A stretch of DNA of 64,000 nucleotides from Cobetia sp. cqz5-12 (lineage in GTDB: Bacteria > Pseudomonadota > Gammaproteobacteria > Pseudomonadales > Halomonadaceae). Position 1 is the first letter of the stretch; each line of letters begins with the position of its first letter. Where the stretch lies: positions 2,927,638-2,991,637 of the forward strand of contig NZ_CP044522.1 of the NCBI RefSeq assembly GCF_016495405.1, read 5' to 3'. Under the pieces are notes generated by a model. The model had not been told where the DNA came from and did not search any database. It saw only the letters and a program-made list of their open reading frames with translations. The position numbers and the translations under genes are program-made. Positions 1 through 10,915 of the stretch are shown here, in pieces.

Positions 1-1757
1 TCGAGGGAGTCCAGCTCACCACGGAACACCAGACCGGTCTCGAACAAGCGCACGCGCGACTGCTGACGATTGAGGTTGTGGCTCAGCGCCTTGACCAACC
101 CCGGCAGCAACGAGCTGCGCATGACGGCCATGTCGCTGGAAATCGGGTTGGCCAGTGCCGGCGCCACGCCGTGCGGGTCCAGCGTCTTCTGCAGCTCAGG
201 GGCGACGAAGCTGTAGCTGATCGCTTCCTGATAGCCCCGCGCCACCAGCTGACGGCGCAGGCTGGTCAACGGCTGGGTGGTCTCATTGGCCACGGCCGGT
301 GCCAGGCGCGCGTTCGGGCGGCTGACCGGCAGATTGTTGTAACCATGAATGCGCGCCAGCTCTTCGATCAGGTCAGCCTCGATGCTGACATCAAAGCGCC
401 AGCTCGGCACCGTTACCTGCCATTGGCTGTCGCCATCGGCCGCAACCTGCATGCCCAGACGCTCGAGAATCTCGACGATCTCGGCATCCGGCAGTGCCAT
501 GCCCAGCGTGCGCTCGACACTGGCGCCGCTCAGGCTGACGACAGCGGCCTTGGGCAGCTCTGCATCGCTGGCGACCTCGATGATCGGGCCCGGCTTGCCA
601 CCGGTGATCTCGAGCAGCAGGGCTGTCGCGCGCTCGATGGCGTCACGCTGCAGCTGTGCGTCCACACCACGCTCGAAACGATGCGAGCTGTCGGTGTGCA
701 GGCCGTAGCTGCGCGCCTTGCCAGCGACGCTCAACGGCGCGAAGAAGGCCGCTTCGAAGAAGATGTCGCGCGTCTCGGCGTTCACGCCACTGCCTTCGCC
801 GCCCATCACGCCAGCGATGGCCAGCGGGCCCTTCTCGTCGGCGATGACCAGGGTGTCGTCACGCAGCGCGACTTCCTGACCGTCGAGCAGCGTCAGTGGC
901 TCTTCAGCCGCTGCCATACGCACCTCGATACCACCGTTCAGGCGTGCCAGATCAAAGGCGTGCATCGGTTGGCCGAGCTCGAGCAGCACGTAGTTGGTGA
1001 CATCGACGACGGGGTCGATGCTGCGGATACCACTGCGACGCAGACGCTCTTCAAGCCACAGCGGAGAGGTCGCGGCGACGTTGACGTCACGCACCACACG
1101 CCCCAGATAGCGCGGGCAGGCCTCTGGCGCGCTGACGGTGACAGGGAAGGTGTCATCGATCTGGGCGGCGACCGGCGCGATGCTCGGCGCCGTGACGGCA
1201 AGACGGTTGAGCACGCCGACTTCGCGCGCCAGCCCCTTGACGCTCAGGCAGTCGCCACGGTTCGGGGTCAGATCGACCTCGATGGCATTGTCATCAAGAT
1301 TCAGGAATTCGCGGGCATCACGGCCCACCGGCGCGTCCGCGGCCAGCACCATGATGCCGTCGGAGGCCTCGGCTTCCAGGCCCAGCTCGGAGGCACCACA
1401 GATCATGCCGCGGGATTCGACACCGCGCAGTTTGGCCTTGCGAATCTTGAAGTCGCCCGGAAGCTTCGCGCCGACTTGAGCGAAGAGCACCTTCTGGCCA
1501 GCGGCGACATTCGGCGCACCACACACGACCTGCACCAGCGCACCGCTGCCATCATCCACCTGGCAAACATTGAGGCGATCGGCCTCCGGATGCGGTTGCT
1601 TGTCCTTGACCTCGGCCACGACCACACCGGTGAACTCACCGGCGACCGGTTCGATACCATCGACTTCCAGACCAGCCATGGTGACCTGATCGGCCAGCTG
1701 CTGGGTGCTCAGTTCCGGCGACACCCACTCACGCAGCCACTGTTCGGAAAATTTCAT
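1..1757 (-). CDS. pheT: Phenylalanine--tRNA ligase beta subunit (3' end outside window)
   Basis: Beta subunit of the cytoplasmic (alpha-beta)2 phenylalanyl-tRNA synthetase, which charges tRNA-Phe. The first ~585 codons are present; the stop codon lies left of base 1, so roughly the last quarter of the usual ~795 residues is missing. The N-terminus MKFSEQWLREWV is typical. It is followed by the EMAP/Trbp111-like tRNA-binding domain (about residues 40-150), the B3/B4 editing region with TPNRGDCLSVKGLAREVG, the B5 region and the start of the synthetase-like core (GYQEAISYSFV). The start at 1757 has AGGA just upstream. It lies 56 bases after pheS on the same strand, the usual pheST operon. A long antisense frame over this gene is a codon-bias shadow. 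Confidence 0.97.
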   Translation of the reverse strand, partial: MKFSEQWLREWVSPELSTQQLADQVTMAGLEVDGIEPVAGEFTGVVVAEVKDKQPHPEADRLNVCQVDDGSGALVQVVCGAPNVAAGQKVLFAQVGAKLPGDFKIRKAKLRGVESRGMICGASELGLEAEASDGIMVLAADAPVGRDAREFLNLDDNAIEVDLTPNRGDCLSVKGLAREVGVLNRLAVTAPSIAPVAAQIDDTFPVTVSAPEACPRYLGRVVRDVNVAATSPLWLEERLRRSGIRSIDPVVDVTNYVLLELGQPMHAFDLARLNGGIEVRMAAAEEPLTLLDGQEVALRDDTLVIADEKGPLAIAGVMGGEGSGVNAETRDIFFEAAFFAPLSVAGKARSYGLHTDSSHRFERGVDAQLQRDAIERATALLLEITGGKPGPIIEVASDAELPKAAVVSLSGASVERTLGMALPDAEIVEILERLGMQVAADGDSQWQVTVPSWRFDVSIEADLIEELARIHGYNNLPVSRPNARLAPAVANETTQPLTSLRRQLVARGYQEAISYSFVAPELQKTLDPHGVAPALANPISSDMAVMRSSLLPGLVKALSHNLNRQQSRVRLFETGLVFRGELDSL

Positions 1758-1813
1758 CTTGCTGTCCTGTTCCGTAAGTTCACGCCCTCAAGGCGCGATA
1801 CGTGAATGAGTGC

Positions 1814-2938
<1,125 letters not shown>

Positions 2939-3039
2939 TCACACAGACGATCGCGCCCTTGCCAGAGACCGGCCCACAACGCGGCCAATCCCGTTCATGT
3001 CACTGCTGACCCACCGCCGATTCTCTGACGGCAGGCCAA

Positions 3040-3075
3040 ACAAAAACAGGGGAAGAGCGGCTGCTCTTCCCCTGT
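3040..3075 (-). terminator. Hairpin terminator or attenuator between rplT and pheS
   Basis: A perfect 13-bp stem (3046-3058 with 3063-3075, 4-base loop) is followed on the minus strand by a T-rich tract. It lies in the 358-base gap between rplT and pheS, where E. coli has the pheST attenuator. I found no Phe-rich leader peptide in front of it. It could therefore simply end the rplT transcript or regulate pheST by another mechanism. Nothing else was recognised in this gap. Confidence 0.8.
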
Positions 3076-3191
3076 GACGTAACACGTCATCTCGATACCG
3101 CCTGAGTTGCCCAATGCAAGCATTCGACAGTCACTGCCCGATTCGCCGCCTGAGCGGCTCGCCGGGTCTGGGCGATATCTGATCCGGTCAC

Positions 3192-3545
3192 TTACTGAGC
3201 AGCCTTGGCCTTCTCGACGATGGCAGCAAAGGCAGCTTTTTCGTGAACCGCGATATCGGCGAGGACCTTGCGGTCGATCTCGATATTGGCCTTCTTCAGG
3301 CCAGCGATGAAGCGGCTGTAGGACATGCCATTGATGCGGGCCGCAGCGTTGATACGCGCGATCCACAGGGCACGGAACTGACGCTTGCGGACACGACGGT
3401 CACGGTAAGCGTACTGGCCGGCCTTGATGACAGCCTGCTTGGCTACGCGGAAGACGCGTGAACGCGCTCCGTAGTAACCCTTGGCCTGCTTCATGATCTT
3501 CTTGTGACGGCGACGTGCGACGACGCCACGCTTGACGCGGGACAT
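3192..3545 (-). CDS. rplT: 50S ribosomal protein L20
   Basis: Ribosomal protein L20, 117 residues, an early 23S rRNA-binding assembly protein. In many bacteria it also represses its own operon by binding the messenger. The very basic N-terminus ([16 protein letters not shown]) and the conserved [11 protein letters not shown] stretch are family hallmarks. The ATG at 3545 follows AGGAG. It lies 45 bases after rpmI in the infC-rpmI-rplT order. Confidence 0.99.
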   Translation of the reverse strand: MSRVKRGVVARRRHKKIMKQAKGYYGARSRVFRVAKQAVIKAGQYAYRDRRVRKRQFRALWIARINAAARINGMSYSRFIAGLKKANIEIDRKVLADIAVHEKAAFAAIVEKAKAAQ

Positions 3546-3590
3546 AGCGTACTCCTGATATTAAGAAAGTTGGACCGAGGTAAGGACGGC

Positions 3591-3785
3591 TTACAGGTTC
3601 GGCAGCATGCGCTGGATCAGCGCCTTGTCTGCAGCGTGAACCTGCTTCATGCCACGCAGCTGACGCTTACGCTTGGTCGACTTCTTGGTCAGGATGTGGC
3701 TACGGAAGGACTGCTTGTGCTTGAAGCCGTTGGCAGTCTTCTTGAAGCGCTTGGCAGCGCCGCGGTTAGTCTTGATCTTCGGCAT
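3591..3785 (-). CDS. rpmI: 50S ribosomal protein L35
   Basis: Ribosomal protein L35, 64 residues, full length. [17 protein letters not shown] and the Lys/Arg-rich body are diagnostic. GGAG lies about 10 bases before the ATG. It is the second gene of the infC-rpmI-rplT set. A hairpin with a T-tract lies directly upstream (3830-3859), so its expression may be partly uncoupled from infC. Confidence 0.99.
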   Translation of the reverse strand: MPKIKTNRGAAKRFKKTANGFKHKQSFRSHILTKKSTKRKRQLRGMKQVHAADKALIQRMLPNL

Positions 3786-3829
3786 GAGTATTAACTCCGC
3801 TCGGTTTCTTGAGAAAATCCAGGGCCGAC

Positions 3830-3859
3830 AAAAAGAGCCACGCCCGCAGGCGTGACCCT
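3830..3859 (-). terminator. Intrinsic terminator/attenuator between infC and rpmI
   Basis: On the minus strand, an 11-bp stem including G-U pairs (3834-3844 with 3849-3859, loop of 4) is followed directly by five Ts. It lies 26 bases after the infC stop and 44 bases before rpmI. L20-type control of the rpmI-rplT messenger is known in other bacteria, so attenuation here is a reasonable inference, but the sequence shows only the hairpin and T-tract. Confidence 0.75.
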
Positions 3860-3885
3860 GAAATGTCCGTTTTACTGCCTATGGA

Positions 3886-4425
3886 TCACTTCTTTTTCGG
3901 CGCGAGAATCATGATCATCTGACGGCCTTCCATTTTCGGGAAGGACTCGACGGTCACGAGCTCCGAGAGATCGCCGGCGATCCGTTCCATCAGCTTACGG
4001 CCGATGTCCTGGTGCGCCATTTCGCGACCACGGAAGCGCAAGGTAACCTTACCCTTGTCTCCGCCTTCGATGAAGCGAGTCAGGTTGCGCAGCTTGACCT
4101 GATAATCGCCCTCATCGGTACCAGGACGGAATTTGACTTCCTTGACCTGGATCTGTTTCTGCTTCTTCTTCTGCAGATTCTTCTGTTTCTTCTCGTCGAA
4201 AAGAAACTTGCCGTAATCCATGATCTTGCAGACGATGGGATCGGCATTGGAAATCTGGACGAGGTCGAGCCCTGCCTCTTCGGCCTTGACAAGCGCATCT
4301 TTGGTTGACACTACGCCAACCTGCTCGCCATCTGCGTCGATGAGGCGGACTTCGTCCGCACGAATACGGTCATTGATGGGAGCCCGCTTTTCCTGGGGGC
4401 GTCCGCGCTGATTATTCCGCTTGAT
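3886..4425 (-). CDS. infC: Translation initiation factor IF-3 (ATC start)
   Basis: IF-3, 179 residues, binds the 30S subunit and proofreads the start codon. The frame beginning at the GTG at 4311 would lack the conserved N-terminus. Reading upstream gives [20 protein letters not shown], preceded by GGAG at 8-base spacing. The true start is therefore ATC at 4423-4425. Rare AUU/AUC/AUA starts are the known autoregulatory device of infC, because IF-3 discriminates against them. The N-domain ([11 protein letters not shown]) and C-domain ([13 protein letters not shown]) are complete. It starts 34 bases after thrS, with no terminator between them. Confidence 0.96.
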   Translation of the reverse strand: MKRNNQRGRPQEKRAPINDRIRADEVRLIDADGEQVGVVSTKDALVKAEEAGLDLVQISNADPIVCKIMDYGKFLFDEKKQKNLQKKKQKQIQVKEVKFRPGTDEGDYQVKLRNLTRFIEGGDKGKVTLRFRGREMAHQDIGRKLMERIAGDLSELVTVESFPKMEGRQMIMILAPKKK

Positions 4426-4437
4426 CGTTGCGTCTCC
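4423..4437 (-). promoter_or_regulatory. infC ribosome-binding site with non-canonical ATC start codon
   Basis: GGAG at 4434-4437 lies eight bases before ATC at 4425-4423 on the minus strand. No ATG, GTG or TTG start downstream preserves the conserved N-terminal domain. A discriminated start codon would let IF-3 repress its own translation, as established for E. coli infC. Confidence 0.85.
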
Positions 4438-4459
4438 GTTTGGCTGAAATTCGTTACTG

Positions 4460-6358
4460 TCAGACCTGTTCTTCCTTCAGGCGTTCCATGAACTCTGAAA
4501 CTTTCATGGTGCCGAGGTCTTCACCGGAACGGGTTCTGACAGCTACTGCATCAGCTTCCACTTCCTTGTCGCCAACGACGATGAGGTAAGGAACCTTCTG
4601 CAGAGTATGCTCACGGATTTTAAAGCCGATCTTCTCGTTCCTCAAGTCTGCTTTGACACGGATGTCATGTTTCTCGAGGCGGGAGACCAGATCCTTGGCA
4701 TATTCTGCCTGGGAATCCGTGATATTCATTACGACAACCTGCTCCGGGGCGAGCCAGAATGGCATCGCGCCTGCGTGGTGCTCGATCAGGATGCCGAGGA
4801 AGCGCTCGAAGGAGCCGAGAATCGCGCGGTGCAACATGACCGGCATGCGACGCTCTCCACTTTCATCGACAAACTGGGCACTGAGACGCTCAGGCAGATT
4901 GAAGTCGAGCTGTAGAGTACCACACTGCCAGACACGATTCAGACAATCTCGCAGAGAGAATTCAATCTTTGGTCCATAGAAAGCGCCCTCACCCGGCTGC
5001 AGCTCCCACGGCAGGCCAGTCGCATCCAGTGCTGCCTGCAGACCGGCTTCGGCCTTGTCCCACGCTTCCGGCTCACCGATGAAGGATTCCGGACGGGTGG
5101 AGAGCTTCAGCTCGACATCTTCGAAGCCGAACTGACGATAGACTTCCAGCGTCAGACGGATGAAGTCCTCGGCCTCGGACTCGACCTGATTCTCGGTACA
5201 GAAGATGTGGGCGTCATCCTGGGTGAAGCCACGCACACGCATCAGGCCATGCAGAGAACCGGACGGCTCGTTGCGATGGCAGGAGCCGAACTCGGCCAGA
5301 CGCAGCGGCAGATCACGGTAGCTCTTCAGGCCTTGATTGAAGACCTGGACGTGACACGGGCAGTTCATCGGCTTGACCGCGTATTCGCGCTTCTCGGACT
5401 CGGTGGTGAACATCAGCTCGTTGTAATGCCCCCAGTGCCCGGACTTCTTCCACAGCGAAAGGTCGACCACCTGCGGCGTCTTGATCTCCTGGTAGCCGTT
5501 GGCACGCTGGATACGGCGCATGTACTGCTCGAGCACCTGGTACATGGTCCAGCCATTCGGGTGCCAGAACACCATGCCCGGCGCTTCTTCCTGCATATGG
5601 AAGAGATCCAGCTTCTTGGCCAGCTTGCGGTGATCGCGCTTCTCGGCTTCCTCGAGACGCTTGAGGTAGGCCTTGAGCTGCTTCTTGTCCGGCCAGGCGG
5701 TGCCATAGATACGGGTCAGCATCGGCTTGGTGGAATCACCACGCCAGTAGGCACCGGCCAGCTTGAGCAGCTGGAAGTGCTTGAGGTGGCGGGTATTCGG
5801 CACGTGCGGGCCGCGGCACATGTCGGTGTATTCTTCGTGGTGGTAAAGGCGGATGGTGTCACCTTCGCCGATGCCCTCGATGATCTCCTGCTTGTACGGC
5901 TCATCGCGCTTATCAAAGGCGGCCATGGCCTGGTCACGCGAGACATACTCACGCACCACATCGTACTCGCTGTCGATCAGCTGCTTCATGCGTTTCTCGA
6001 TGGTCTCGAGATCTTCCGGGGTGATCGAACGGCCGAAATCGATGTCGTAATAGAAACCGTCATCGATGACCGGGCCGATGGCCATCTTGGCCTCCGGGTA
6101 GAGCTGCTTGACGGCATGACCGATCAGGTGCGCGCAGGAGTGACGAATCACGTCCAGGCCTTCCGCATCACGCGCCGTGAGAATGGCGACGTTGGCGTCT
6201 TCGGTGATCATGTCAGCGGCATCGACCTCGACGCCATTGATCTTGCCGGCCACACAGGCCTTGGCAAGACCGGGGCCGATGGACTCGGCCAGCTGCATCA
6301 CGGAAATCGGGGTATCGAAGGTACGCTGGCTGCCGTCAGGCAGAGTAACGATAGGCAT
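4460..6358 (-). CDS. thrS: Threonine--tRNA ligase
   Basis: Class II threonyl-tRNA synthetase of about 632 residues, close to the family norm of ~640. Domains in order: N-terminal TGS domain ([20 protein letters not shown]), editing domain with [16 protein letters not shown] and zinc-type residues, catalytic core with motif 2 ([20 protein letters not shown]) and KPMNCPCH, motif 3, and C-terminal anticodon-binding domain. The open frame extends 12 codons upstream, but the ATG at 6358 has AAGGAA at good spacing and matches the family start. It is the first gene of the thrS-infC-rpmI-rplT-pheST block. E. coli ThrRS represses its own messenger; I could not identify that operator here. Confidence 0.98.
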   Translation of the reverse strand: MPIVTLPDGSQRTFDTPISVMQLAESIGPGLAKACVAGKINGVEVDAADMITEDANVAILTARDAEGLDVIRHSCAHLIGHAVKQLYPEAKMAIGPVIDDGFYYDIDFGRSITPEDLETIEKRMKQLIDSEYDVVREYVSRDQAMAAFDKRDEPYKQEIIEGIGEGDTIRLYHHEEYTDMCRGPHVPNTRHLKHFQLLKLAGAYWRGDSTKPMLTRIYGTAWPDKKQLKAYLKRLEEAEKRDHRKLAKKLDLFHMQEEAPGMVFWHPNGWTMYQVLEQYMRRIQRANGYQEIKTPQVVDLSLWKKSGHWGHYNELMFTTESEKREYAVKPMNCPCHVQVFNQGLKSYRDLPLRLAEFGSCHRNEPSGSLHGLMRVRGFTQDDAHIFCTENQVESEAEDFIRLTLEVYRQFGFEDVELKLSTRPESFIGEPEAWDKAEAGLQAALDATGLPWELQPGEGAFYGPKIEFSLRDCLNRVWQCGTLQLDFNLPERLSAQFVDESGERRMPVMLHRAILGSFERFLGILIEHHAGAMPFWLAPEQVVVMNITDSQAEYAKDLVSRLEKHDIRVKADLRNEKIGFKIREHTLQKVPYLIVVGDKEVEADAVAVRTRSGEDLGTMKVSEFMERLKEEQV

Positions 6359-6644
6359 GAAGAATTCCTTGCGTTCAGTGGTGGCCCTTACCAAGGGTCA
6401 CGTGAAGCGAATTTGGCCGAACGCGGGGCGTCGGCTCGAAATGAGGGCAATGACGATCACACCCCTCACGTCATTGACCCCGGCCTACAATGCCTGGGGC
6501 GCCGCCCACTGCCCCATGCTGATCGAGCGACCAGGCAGGGTATGGACACATGACGCGGGAACATGAACGAGGCAAGACCTTAGCAGCCCGTTCAAAAGTC
6601 GTAAAGATACGCTTGGCCACTGAAGGTCATGCATGACAAGAACG
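6359..6644. other. Intergenic region upstream of thrS
   Basis: About 290 bases between thrS and the terminator of the OmpA-like gene. It should hold the thrS promoter and leader. I saw no convincing promoter, RNA gene or small coding frame. Confidence 0.5.
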
Positions 6645-6674
6645 CAGACGGGGCGCCCTGAGGCGCCCCGTCTG
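6645..6674 (-). terminator. Terminator of the OmpA-like lipoprotein gene
   Basis: Perfect 13-bp GC-rich stem (6645-6657 with 6662-6674, loop CTGA), 21 bases after the stop codon on the minus strand. The following T content is modest. Confidence 0.75.
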
Positions 6675-6695
6675 ATTCAGCTTACCGCGATCGGC

Positions 6696-7571
6696 TTACT
6701 TGACTTCAGCAAGCTCGACACGACGGTTTTCGGCACGGCCTGCAGCGGTATCGTTGCTGGCGACCGGCTGCTCTTCACCGTAACCCACAGTCTGGATACG
6801 GTTGGCGCCAACACCTTCGGAAGCCAGGTAGGCCTTCACGGAGTCAGCACGCTTCTGAGACAGCTGCTTGTTGTAGGAGTCAGAACCCACGGAGTCAGTG
6901 TGACCTTCGACGCGAACGCGGACGTTCTCGTTGGAGACCAGCTTGGCCGCCACACCGTTCAGCACTTTCTCGGCGTTGGCAGTCAGCTTGGCGGAGTCGA
7001 ACTCGAAGTTCACGTCACGCAGGACGAGGTCAGCGACGCAGCCCAGGGCATTGACCTTGGCACCGGCCGGGGTGTTCGGGCACTGGTCCTGGTAGTCCGG
7101 CACGCCGTCACCGTCGGAATCGAGCGGGCAGCCTTTCGCGTCAACAGTGACGCCGGCCGGGGTACCCGGGCACTGGTCCTTGTAGTCAGCAACGCCGTCA
7201 CCGTCGGTGTCCAGCGGGCAGCCTTTCGCATCAACAGCGACGCCTGCCGGAGTCCCCGGGCATTCGTCACGGTCGTTCGGCACGCCGTCGCCATCGTCGT
7301 CCATGGACTTCGGAGCATCGTCTGCACACAGCAGTGCGCCAGCGGTCGCGCCGCCGACAGCACCCAGAGAAGCGCCGGTGTCTTCGTCGCTGTCGCCAGA
7401 GACGCCGTAACCAATCCCGCCACCGATCAGGCCACCGGCCAGACCGCAGACGAACGGCTGGCTGTACCAGGGCTTCTCAGCAGATGAAGACTGGGAAGCA
7501 GAGCTTGCGCAGCCAGACAGGCCAACAACCAATGCAGAACCCAGAACCAGGCCAGTCGTAGATCTTTTCAT
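6696..7571 (-). CDS. OmpA-family lipoprotein with thrombospondin type 3 repeats
   Basis: Predicted outer-membrane lipoprotein of 291 residues that would tie the outer membrane to peptidoglycan. The signal peptide ends in a lipobox (LSGC, lipidated Cys about residue 21). A glycine-rich zipper-like segment follows (about 44-80). Next come three Asp-rich calcium-type repeats (DDDGDGVPND, DTDGDGVADY, DSDGDGVPDY, about 90-165), each with a paired CP...GC pattern. The C-terminal OmpA domain (about 170-291) contains VEGHTDSVGSDSYNKQLSQK and RRVEL. The ATG at 7571 follows AAGGAG and is preferred to one nine codons upstream. Pal and OprF-like proteins are alternatives, but the repeats and glycine zipper set it apart from Pal. 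Confidence 0.9.
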   Translation of the reverse strand: MKRSTTGLVLGSALVVGLSGCASSASQSSSAEKPWYSQPFVCGLAGGLIGGGIGYGVSGDSDEDTGASLGAVGGATAGALLCADDAPKSMDDDGDGVPNDRDECPGTPAGVAVDAKGCPLDTDGDGVADYKDQCPGTPAGVTVDAKGCPLDSDGDGVPDYQDQCPNTPAGAKVNALGCVADLVLRDVNFEFDSAKLTANAEKVLNGVAAKLVSNENVRVRVEGHTDSVGSDSYNKQLSQKRADSVKAYLASEGVGANRIQTVGYGEEQPVASNDTAAGRAENRRVELAEVK

Positions 7572-7848
7572 GTAAGACTCCTTCTTAACACAGCGCAATA
7601 TGTAACGAGGGTGTTACGTATCGACTCAGTATAAGAGCCGAACTCGTTACGATGAAAGGAATTTTATTCAAATCTTCCTTTAAGAAGAAAGCACATGCAG
7701 GTGCGTCCTTCCAGCTCTGATCGGGTCTGTTTCCCTTGAAAACGGTACCGATCCTCAGGCATACGTTGAAGGAAAACAGTGTTTTTTGCAACGTCGAAAA
7801 ACTTTGACACTAACTGTATCAGAATGGCGACGCTGTAAAACCCCTGTT

Positions 7849-9003
7849 TTACCCTCTTCCAAGGTGCTGGCGCACCAGCCCCTCGAAGATCTCGACGCCA
7901 GGCGTCAACAGCGTATCAGGAAAATCGTAATCGGGGTGGTGAAGCCCCGGCATTTCCTCACCAGCGCCAAATGTGAACATGGCGGCATGGCAGTCTCGTG
8001 CCAGCACGCCAAAGTCCTCGGACCAGCGATGCGCCTGAGGAAGTTCCACGCAATCAATACCTTGCTGTCGCGCTACACGGCGAATCATGTCATTCGCCTC
8101 GGGAGAATTCCAGGTCGCATCGAAGGTGTCACACCAGTCCACATCGATGCCCAGACGGTCTTCTTCCGCCTCGCTGCGCGCCAGTGAGACCGCCGCTTCA
8201 GCCAGTGCCTTCATCATGTCATCGCTTTCGGTGCGCAGGGTGACCATCACCTCGGCGTCGCCCGGCGAGGTGCCGAACGCGACCTCACCTAGCCGCGCAT
8301 GGATCAGGGTCACCATCGCCAGTCCGGTCTCATCGGCAAATTGCAACGGCAGACGTGACAAGCCTTGCATGATGCGACACATGGCCATCGCCGGGCTGCG
8401 ACCATTTTCCGGGTGAGCTGCATGCGCACAGAGCCCGGAAAGGCGCACGATCATGCCACGTGAAGCACAGGTGAAGGCATGGTCGCGCACACTGACCTCC
8501 CCGAGAGGGCGCCCCGGCAAGTTATGGCACGAGTAAAGATGATCCGGCTTGAGTGCGGCAAAGGCCTTGCTACGCACGACGGCACGCGCACCTTCGCCGG
8601 TTTCCTCGGCGGGCTGGAAAAGCAACACTACCTCGCCCCTCGCGACTGGAGACGCCGCCAGGCGCTGCGCCACGCCCAGCATCCAGCTCATATGCCCGTC
8701 ATGGCCGCACAGATGACCGACATGCGGATGACAGGAGGACCAGTCACCACGCGGTGTCTCATCGATGGGCAGAGCATCCAGCTCACAGCGCAGCATGACG
8801 CGCGGGCCTGGCGCGGTACCGCGGAAGATGGCGGCCAGACCATGCCCGCCCAGCCCGCTGACCACTTCAGCACCGGCCTCTCGCATCCAGCCGGCGATGC
8901 AGGCCGCCGTGGCGGCTTCCTGTCCGGAGAGTTCCGGTGAGCGGTGCAGCGCGTGACGCAGCTCAGCCAGCGGCGTGTCCAACAAGGAAAGTGTCGTGTT
9001 CAT
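7849..9003 (-). CDS. M20-family amidohydrolase (hippurate/N-acyl-amino-acid hydrolase type)
   Basis: Zinc or cobalt amidohydrolase of the M20D subfamily (384 residues), expected to cleave N-acyl or N-benzoyl groups from amino acids. LCGHDGHMSWMLGVA carries metal-binding His/Asp and FQPAEETGEGARAVV the catalytic and metal Glu pair; a lid domain lies in the middle. The frame also opens at 9024, where its ATG overlaps the stop of the upstream gene (ATGA). The ATG at 9003 has AAGAGG at good spacing and gives the better N-terminus (MNTTLSLLDTPLAELRHALH). Substrate cannot be read from sequence; hippurate hydrolase is only a family label. Confidence 0.88.
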   Translation of the reverse strand: MNTTLSLLDTPLAELRHALHRSPELSGQEAATAACIAGWMREAGAEVVSGLGGHGLAAIFRGTAPGPRVMLRCELDALPIDETPRGDWSSCHPHVGHLCGHDGHMSWMLGVAQRLAASPVARGEVVLLFQPAEETGEGARAVVRSKAFAALKPDHLYSCHNLPGRPLGEVSVRDHAFTCASRGMIVRLSGLCAHAAHPENGRSPAMAMCRIMQGLSRLPLQFADETGLAMVTLIHARLGEVAFGTSPGDAEVMVTLRTESDDMMKALAEAAVSLARSEAEEDRLGIDVDWCDTFDATWNSPEANDMIRRVARQQGIDCVELPQAHRWSEDFGVLARDCHAAMFTFGAGEEMPGLHHPDYDFPDTLLTPGVEIFEGLVRQHLGRG

Positions 9004-9023
9004 GCCTGCCTCTTGAAGACTCA

Positions 9024-9536
9024 TCAGGCGGCCTGCCCCAGATCTGCTGGCGAAGCGGGACGCTTGCGCCCCAGGTAATGCTGATACCAGAACTCCATGT
9101 TGCTCAGCACGCGACTCGCCGCCAGCTGCAGTGGCTCCGCCAGGGCTTCCTCGACGGCGATGCGCTCCTTGTCTTCAGCCAGGCGTTCACGCGGCGACAG
9201 CTCCTTGCGCGCCGAATGGGTATGCAGGTGTGACACCCGCCCATGCAGGACACCGAAGACCGAGAGCACCTCATCTTCGGCCAGCCTGGTATCGAGAATC
9301 TCGATCAGCACCTTGCAGCGAAGACCGCCCTCCACCATATCGACCTGCCCGGCCTGCATGGCGCGTGCGATGGCTTCGAGGCTTTCCAGACAGTTGGCAC
9401 GCGCCTGGATGAGCTCTTGCTCGCGGCGCGCCTCACGCACCTTGACCTCGCGGCGCAGCTTGAGAGCATAGAACGCCAATCCCGCGATGATGATGATCGC
9501 GATGACGGCCAGAATGATGCTGATAGTCAGGGACAT
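9024..9536 (-). CDS. DUF2489-family membrane-anchored protein
   Basis: A 170-residue protein with one N-terminal transmembrane helix (MSLTISIILAVIAIIIIAGL) followed by a basic, helical cytoplasmic part. It resembles the DUF2489 family, whose function is unknown. The ATG at 9536 follows AGGAG. A longer frame upstream has no such support. Its stop overlaps or abuts the amidohydrolase start, so the two are probably co-transcribed. An HTHSARKELSPRERL segment near the middle is conserved-looking but of unknown role. Confidence 0.75.
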   Translation of the reverse strand: MSLTISIILAVIAIIIIAGLAFYALKLRREVKVREARREQELIQARANCLESLEAIARAMQAGQVDMVEGGLRCKVLIEILDTRLAEDEVLSVFGVLHGRVSHLHTHSARKELSPRERLAEDKERIAVEEALAEPLQLAASRVLSNMEFWYQHYLGRKRPASPADLGQAA

Positions 9537-9781
9537 GCCTTTCTCCTGCGGTAAACAAGCCATGAGTATAGGGACTGCACACGCGACACCCAAGGCGGGG
9601 CACTGCGACCGATGACCACGTAGCCCGCCCTCGCCCACGCCCTTCGTCAACAAGAGGCCCCGCATCAGGGATACGGAGCCAGTCGTGCCAGTCACTCTTG
9701 TACGCCTTGCTCTGTCGCACTCATGCTTCGCCCGATACGCGAGTGGTCGAGCTGTCGGCGCAGATTTTCATCGTCTGGCCA

Positions 9782-10915
9782 TCAGCGCCCCGCCATCAAG
9801 GCCTCGAAACTGGCCTTGAGCTTGAAATTCTGTGCCTGATGCGAGTAATTGCGTGCCAGGCTGGCCAGCGCAATGCTCAACGCTTGCGTGTCGCTCTCGA
9901 GCAGATGGCTGCAGCGCTCGGCCCACTGCTGTGGCGTGGACTCTGCCGCCATGACCAGCTCAGGGTAGTCATCGAGCAACTCGGCCGAGCCGACCCGCGC
10001 ATTGAGCAGCACCGGCGCACCGCAGGCCATCGCCTCCAGCGCGACACGCCCGAATTCCTCGATATGGGCCGGCATCACGAACAGATCCAGCGCACCGTAG
10101 AGCGTCTCGACCTCGGGGATGGTCGAGCGCCAGATCATGCGCTCGGCCACACCCGCCGCCTGCGCCTGCTGCTGATACGGCGCGGCATCATCCTTGCCTA
10201 CCACCAGGAAGCGATAGCGGCCCGGTGAGGCCTGCTCCATCAGCGCCGCCATCGCCACGAACCCTGCCACGTTGCGCTTGGTGAAGTTGCCGGATGACAC
10301 CAGCCCGACCAGCAGCTCATCTTCGGCCACGCCCAATGCCTCACGCTGGGCGGTGCGCCCTGCGTGTGCACGCTCGACCGTGAATTGCTGCGGGTCATAG
10401 CCCGGATAGCTGATCTCGATTCGCTCGGGCGCGATACCATAACGCGCCATCAGGTCCTCCCCCATCATGCGCGAATTGACCGCGACCTGACGGAACTTGC
10501 CCCCCTTGAGCACGTGATCATGAATCGCCGCCACTTCGTGGTCGCCAGGCAACTCACGGCCATGGATGCACTGCGAGGCAAGGTGCACACAATTGTGCAG
10601 ATAGACGGTATCCGGGCTTTCGCAGTCACCATGACTGATCAGGAGATCGGGCGCATGGCGGTTGGCCCAGGCCTGAACGCGGCGATTGAACCAGAAACGT
10701 CGATACGCCCCCTTGAAGGGCCACCGCCACAAGCGCACCAGCTCCGCGCCGTGTGCACGAGCCAGTTCGGGCTTGCCGCGTTCGGCGAGAATCACCACGC
10801 GATAGCCCAGGGCGCGCAACGCATCCGCCTGCTCGAAGGCATTGCGGCTGGCACCGGTATTCTTCTCGACCTGACGAATGGCGATCGCGGCCAGCTTGCC
10901 TGCACCAGTGCTCAC
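9782..10915 (-). CDS. Glycosyltransferase, GT4-like (WaaG type)
   Basis: Retaining GT-B-fold glycosyltransferase, 377 residues. The C-terminal half has the Glu-x7-Glu nucleotide-sugar motif ([20 protein letters not shown]), and the middle has [15 protein letters not shown] at the inter-domain hinge. The start is GTG at 10915 and overlaps the ugd stop (GTGA), implying translational coupling. With ugd, galE and an EptA-like protein nearby, it probably adds a hexose or uronic acid to lipopolysaccharide or another surface glycan. Donor and acceptor are unknown. Confidence 0.85.
   Translation of the reverse strand: MSTGAGKLAAIAIRQVEKNTGASRNAFEQADALRALGYRVVILAERGKPELARAHGAELVRLWRWPFKGAYRRFWFNRRVQAWANRHAPDLLISHGDCESPDTVYLHNCVHLASQCIHGRELPGDHEVAAIHDHVLKGGKFRQVAVNSRMMGEDLMARYGIAPERIEISYPGYDPQQFTVERAHAGRTAQREALGVAEDELLVGLVSSGNFTKRNVAGFVAMAALMEQASPGRYRFLVVGKDDAAPYQQQAQAAGVAERMIWRSTIPEVETLYGALDLFVMPAHIEEFGRVALEAMACGAPVLLNARVGSAELLDDYPELVMAAESTPQQWAERCSHLLESDTQALSIALASLARNYSHQAQNFKLKASFEALMAGR

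Noticed and set aside
78..1805. 575-codon open frame on the plus strand
   Set aside because: Antisense to pheT, with no ribosome-binding site or family motifs; an artefact of G+C-rich codon use. The same applies to long antisense frames over thrS, leuA, dadA, lon and tig.
2995..3200. pheM-like Phe-rich leader peptide before pheS
   Set aside because: A frame starting at the ATG near 3091 reads through the hairpin with only two Phe codons (PLFPCF) and no Shine-Dalgarno, unlike the short Phe-dense PheM peptide.
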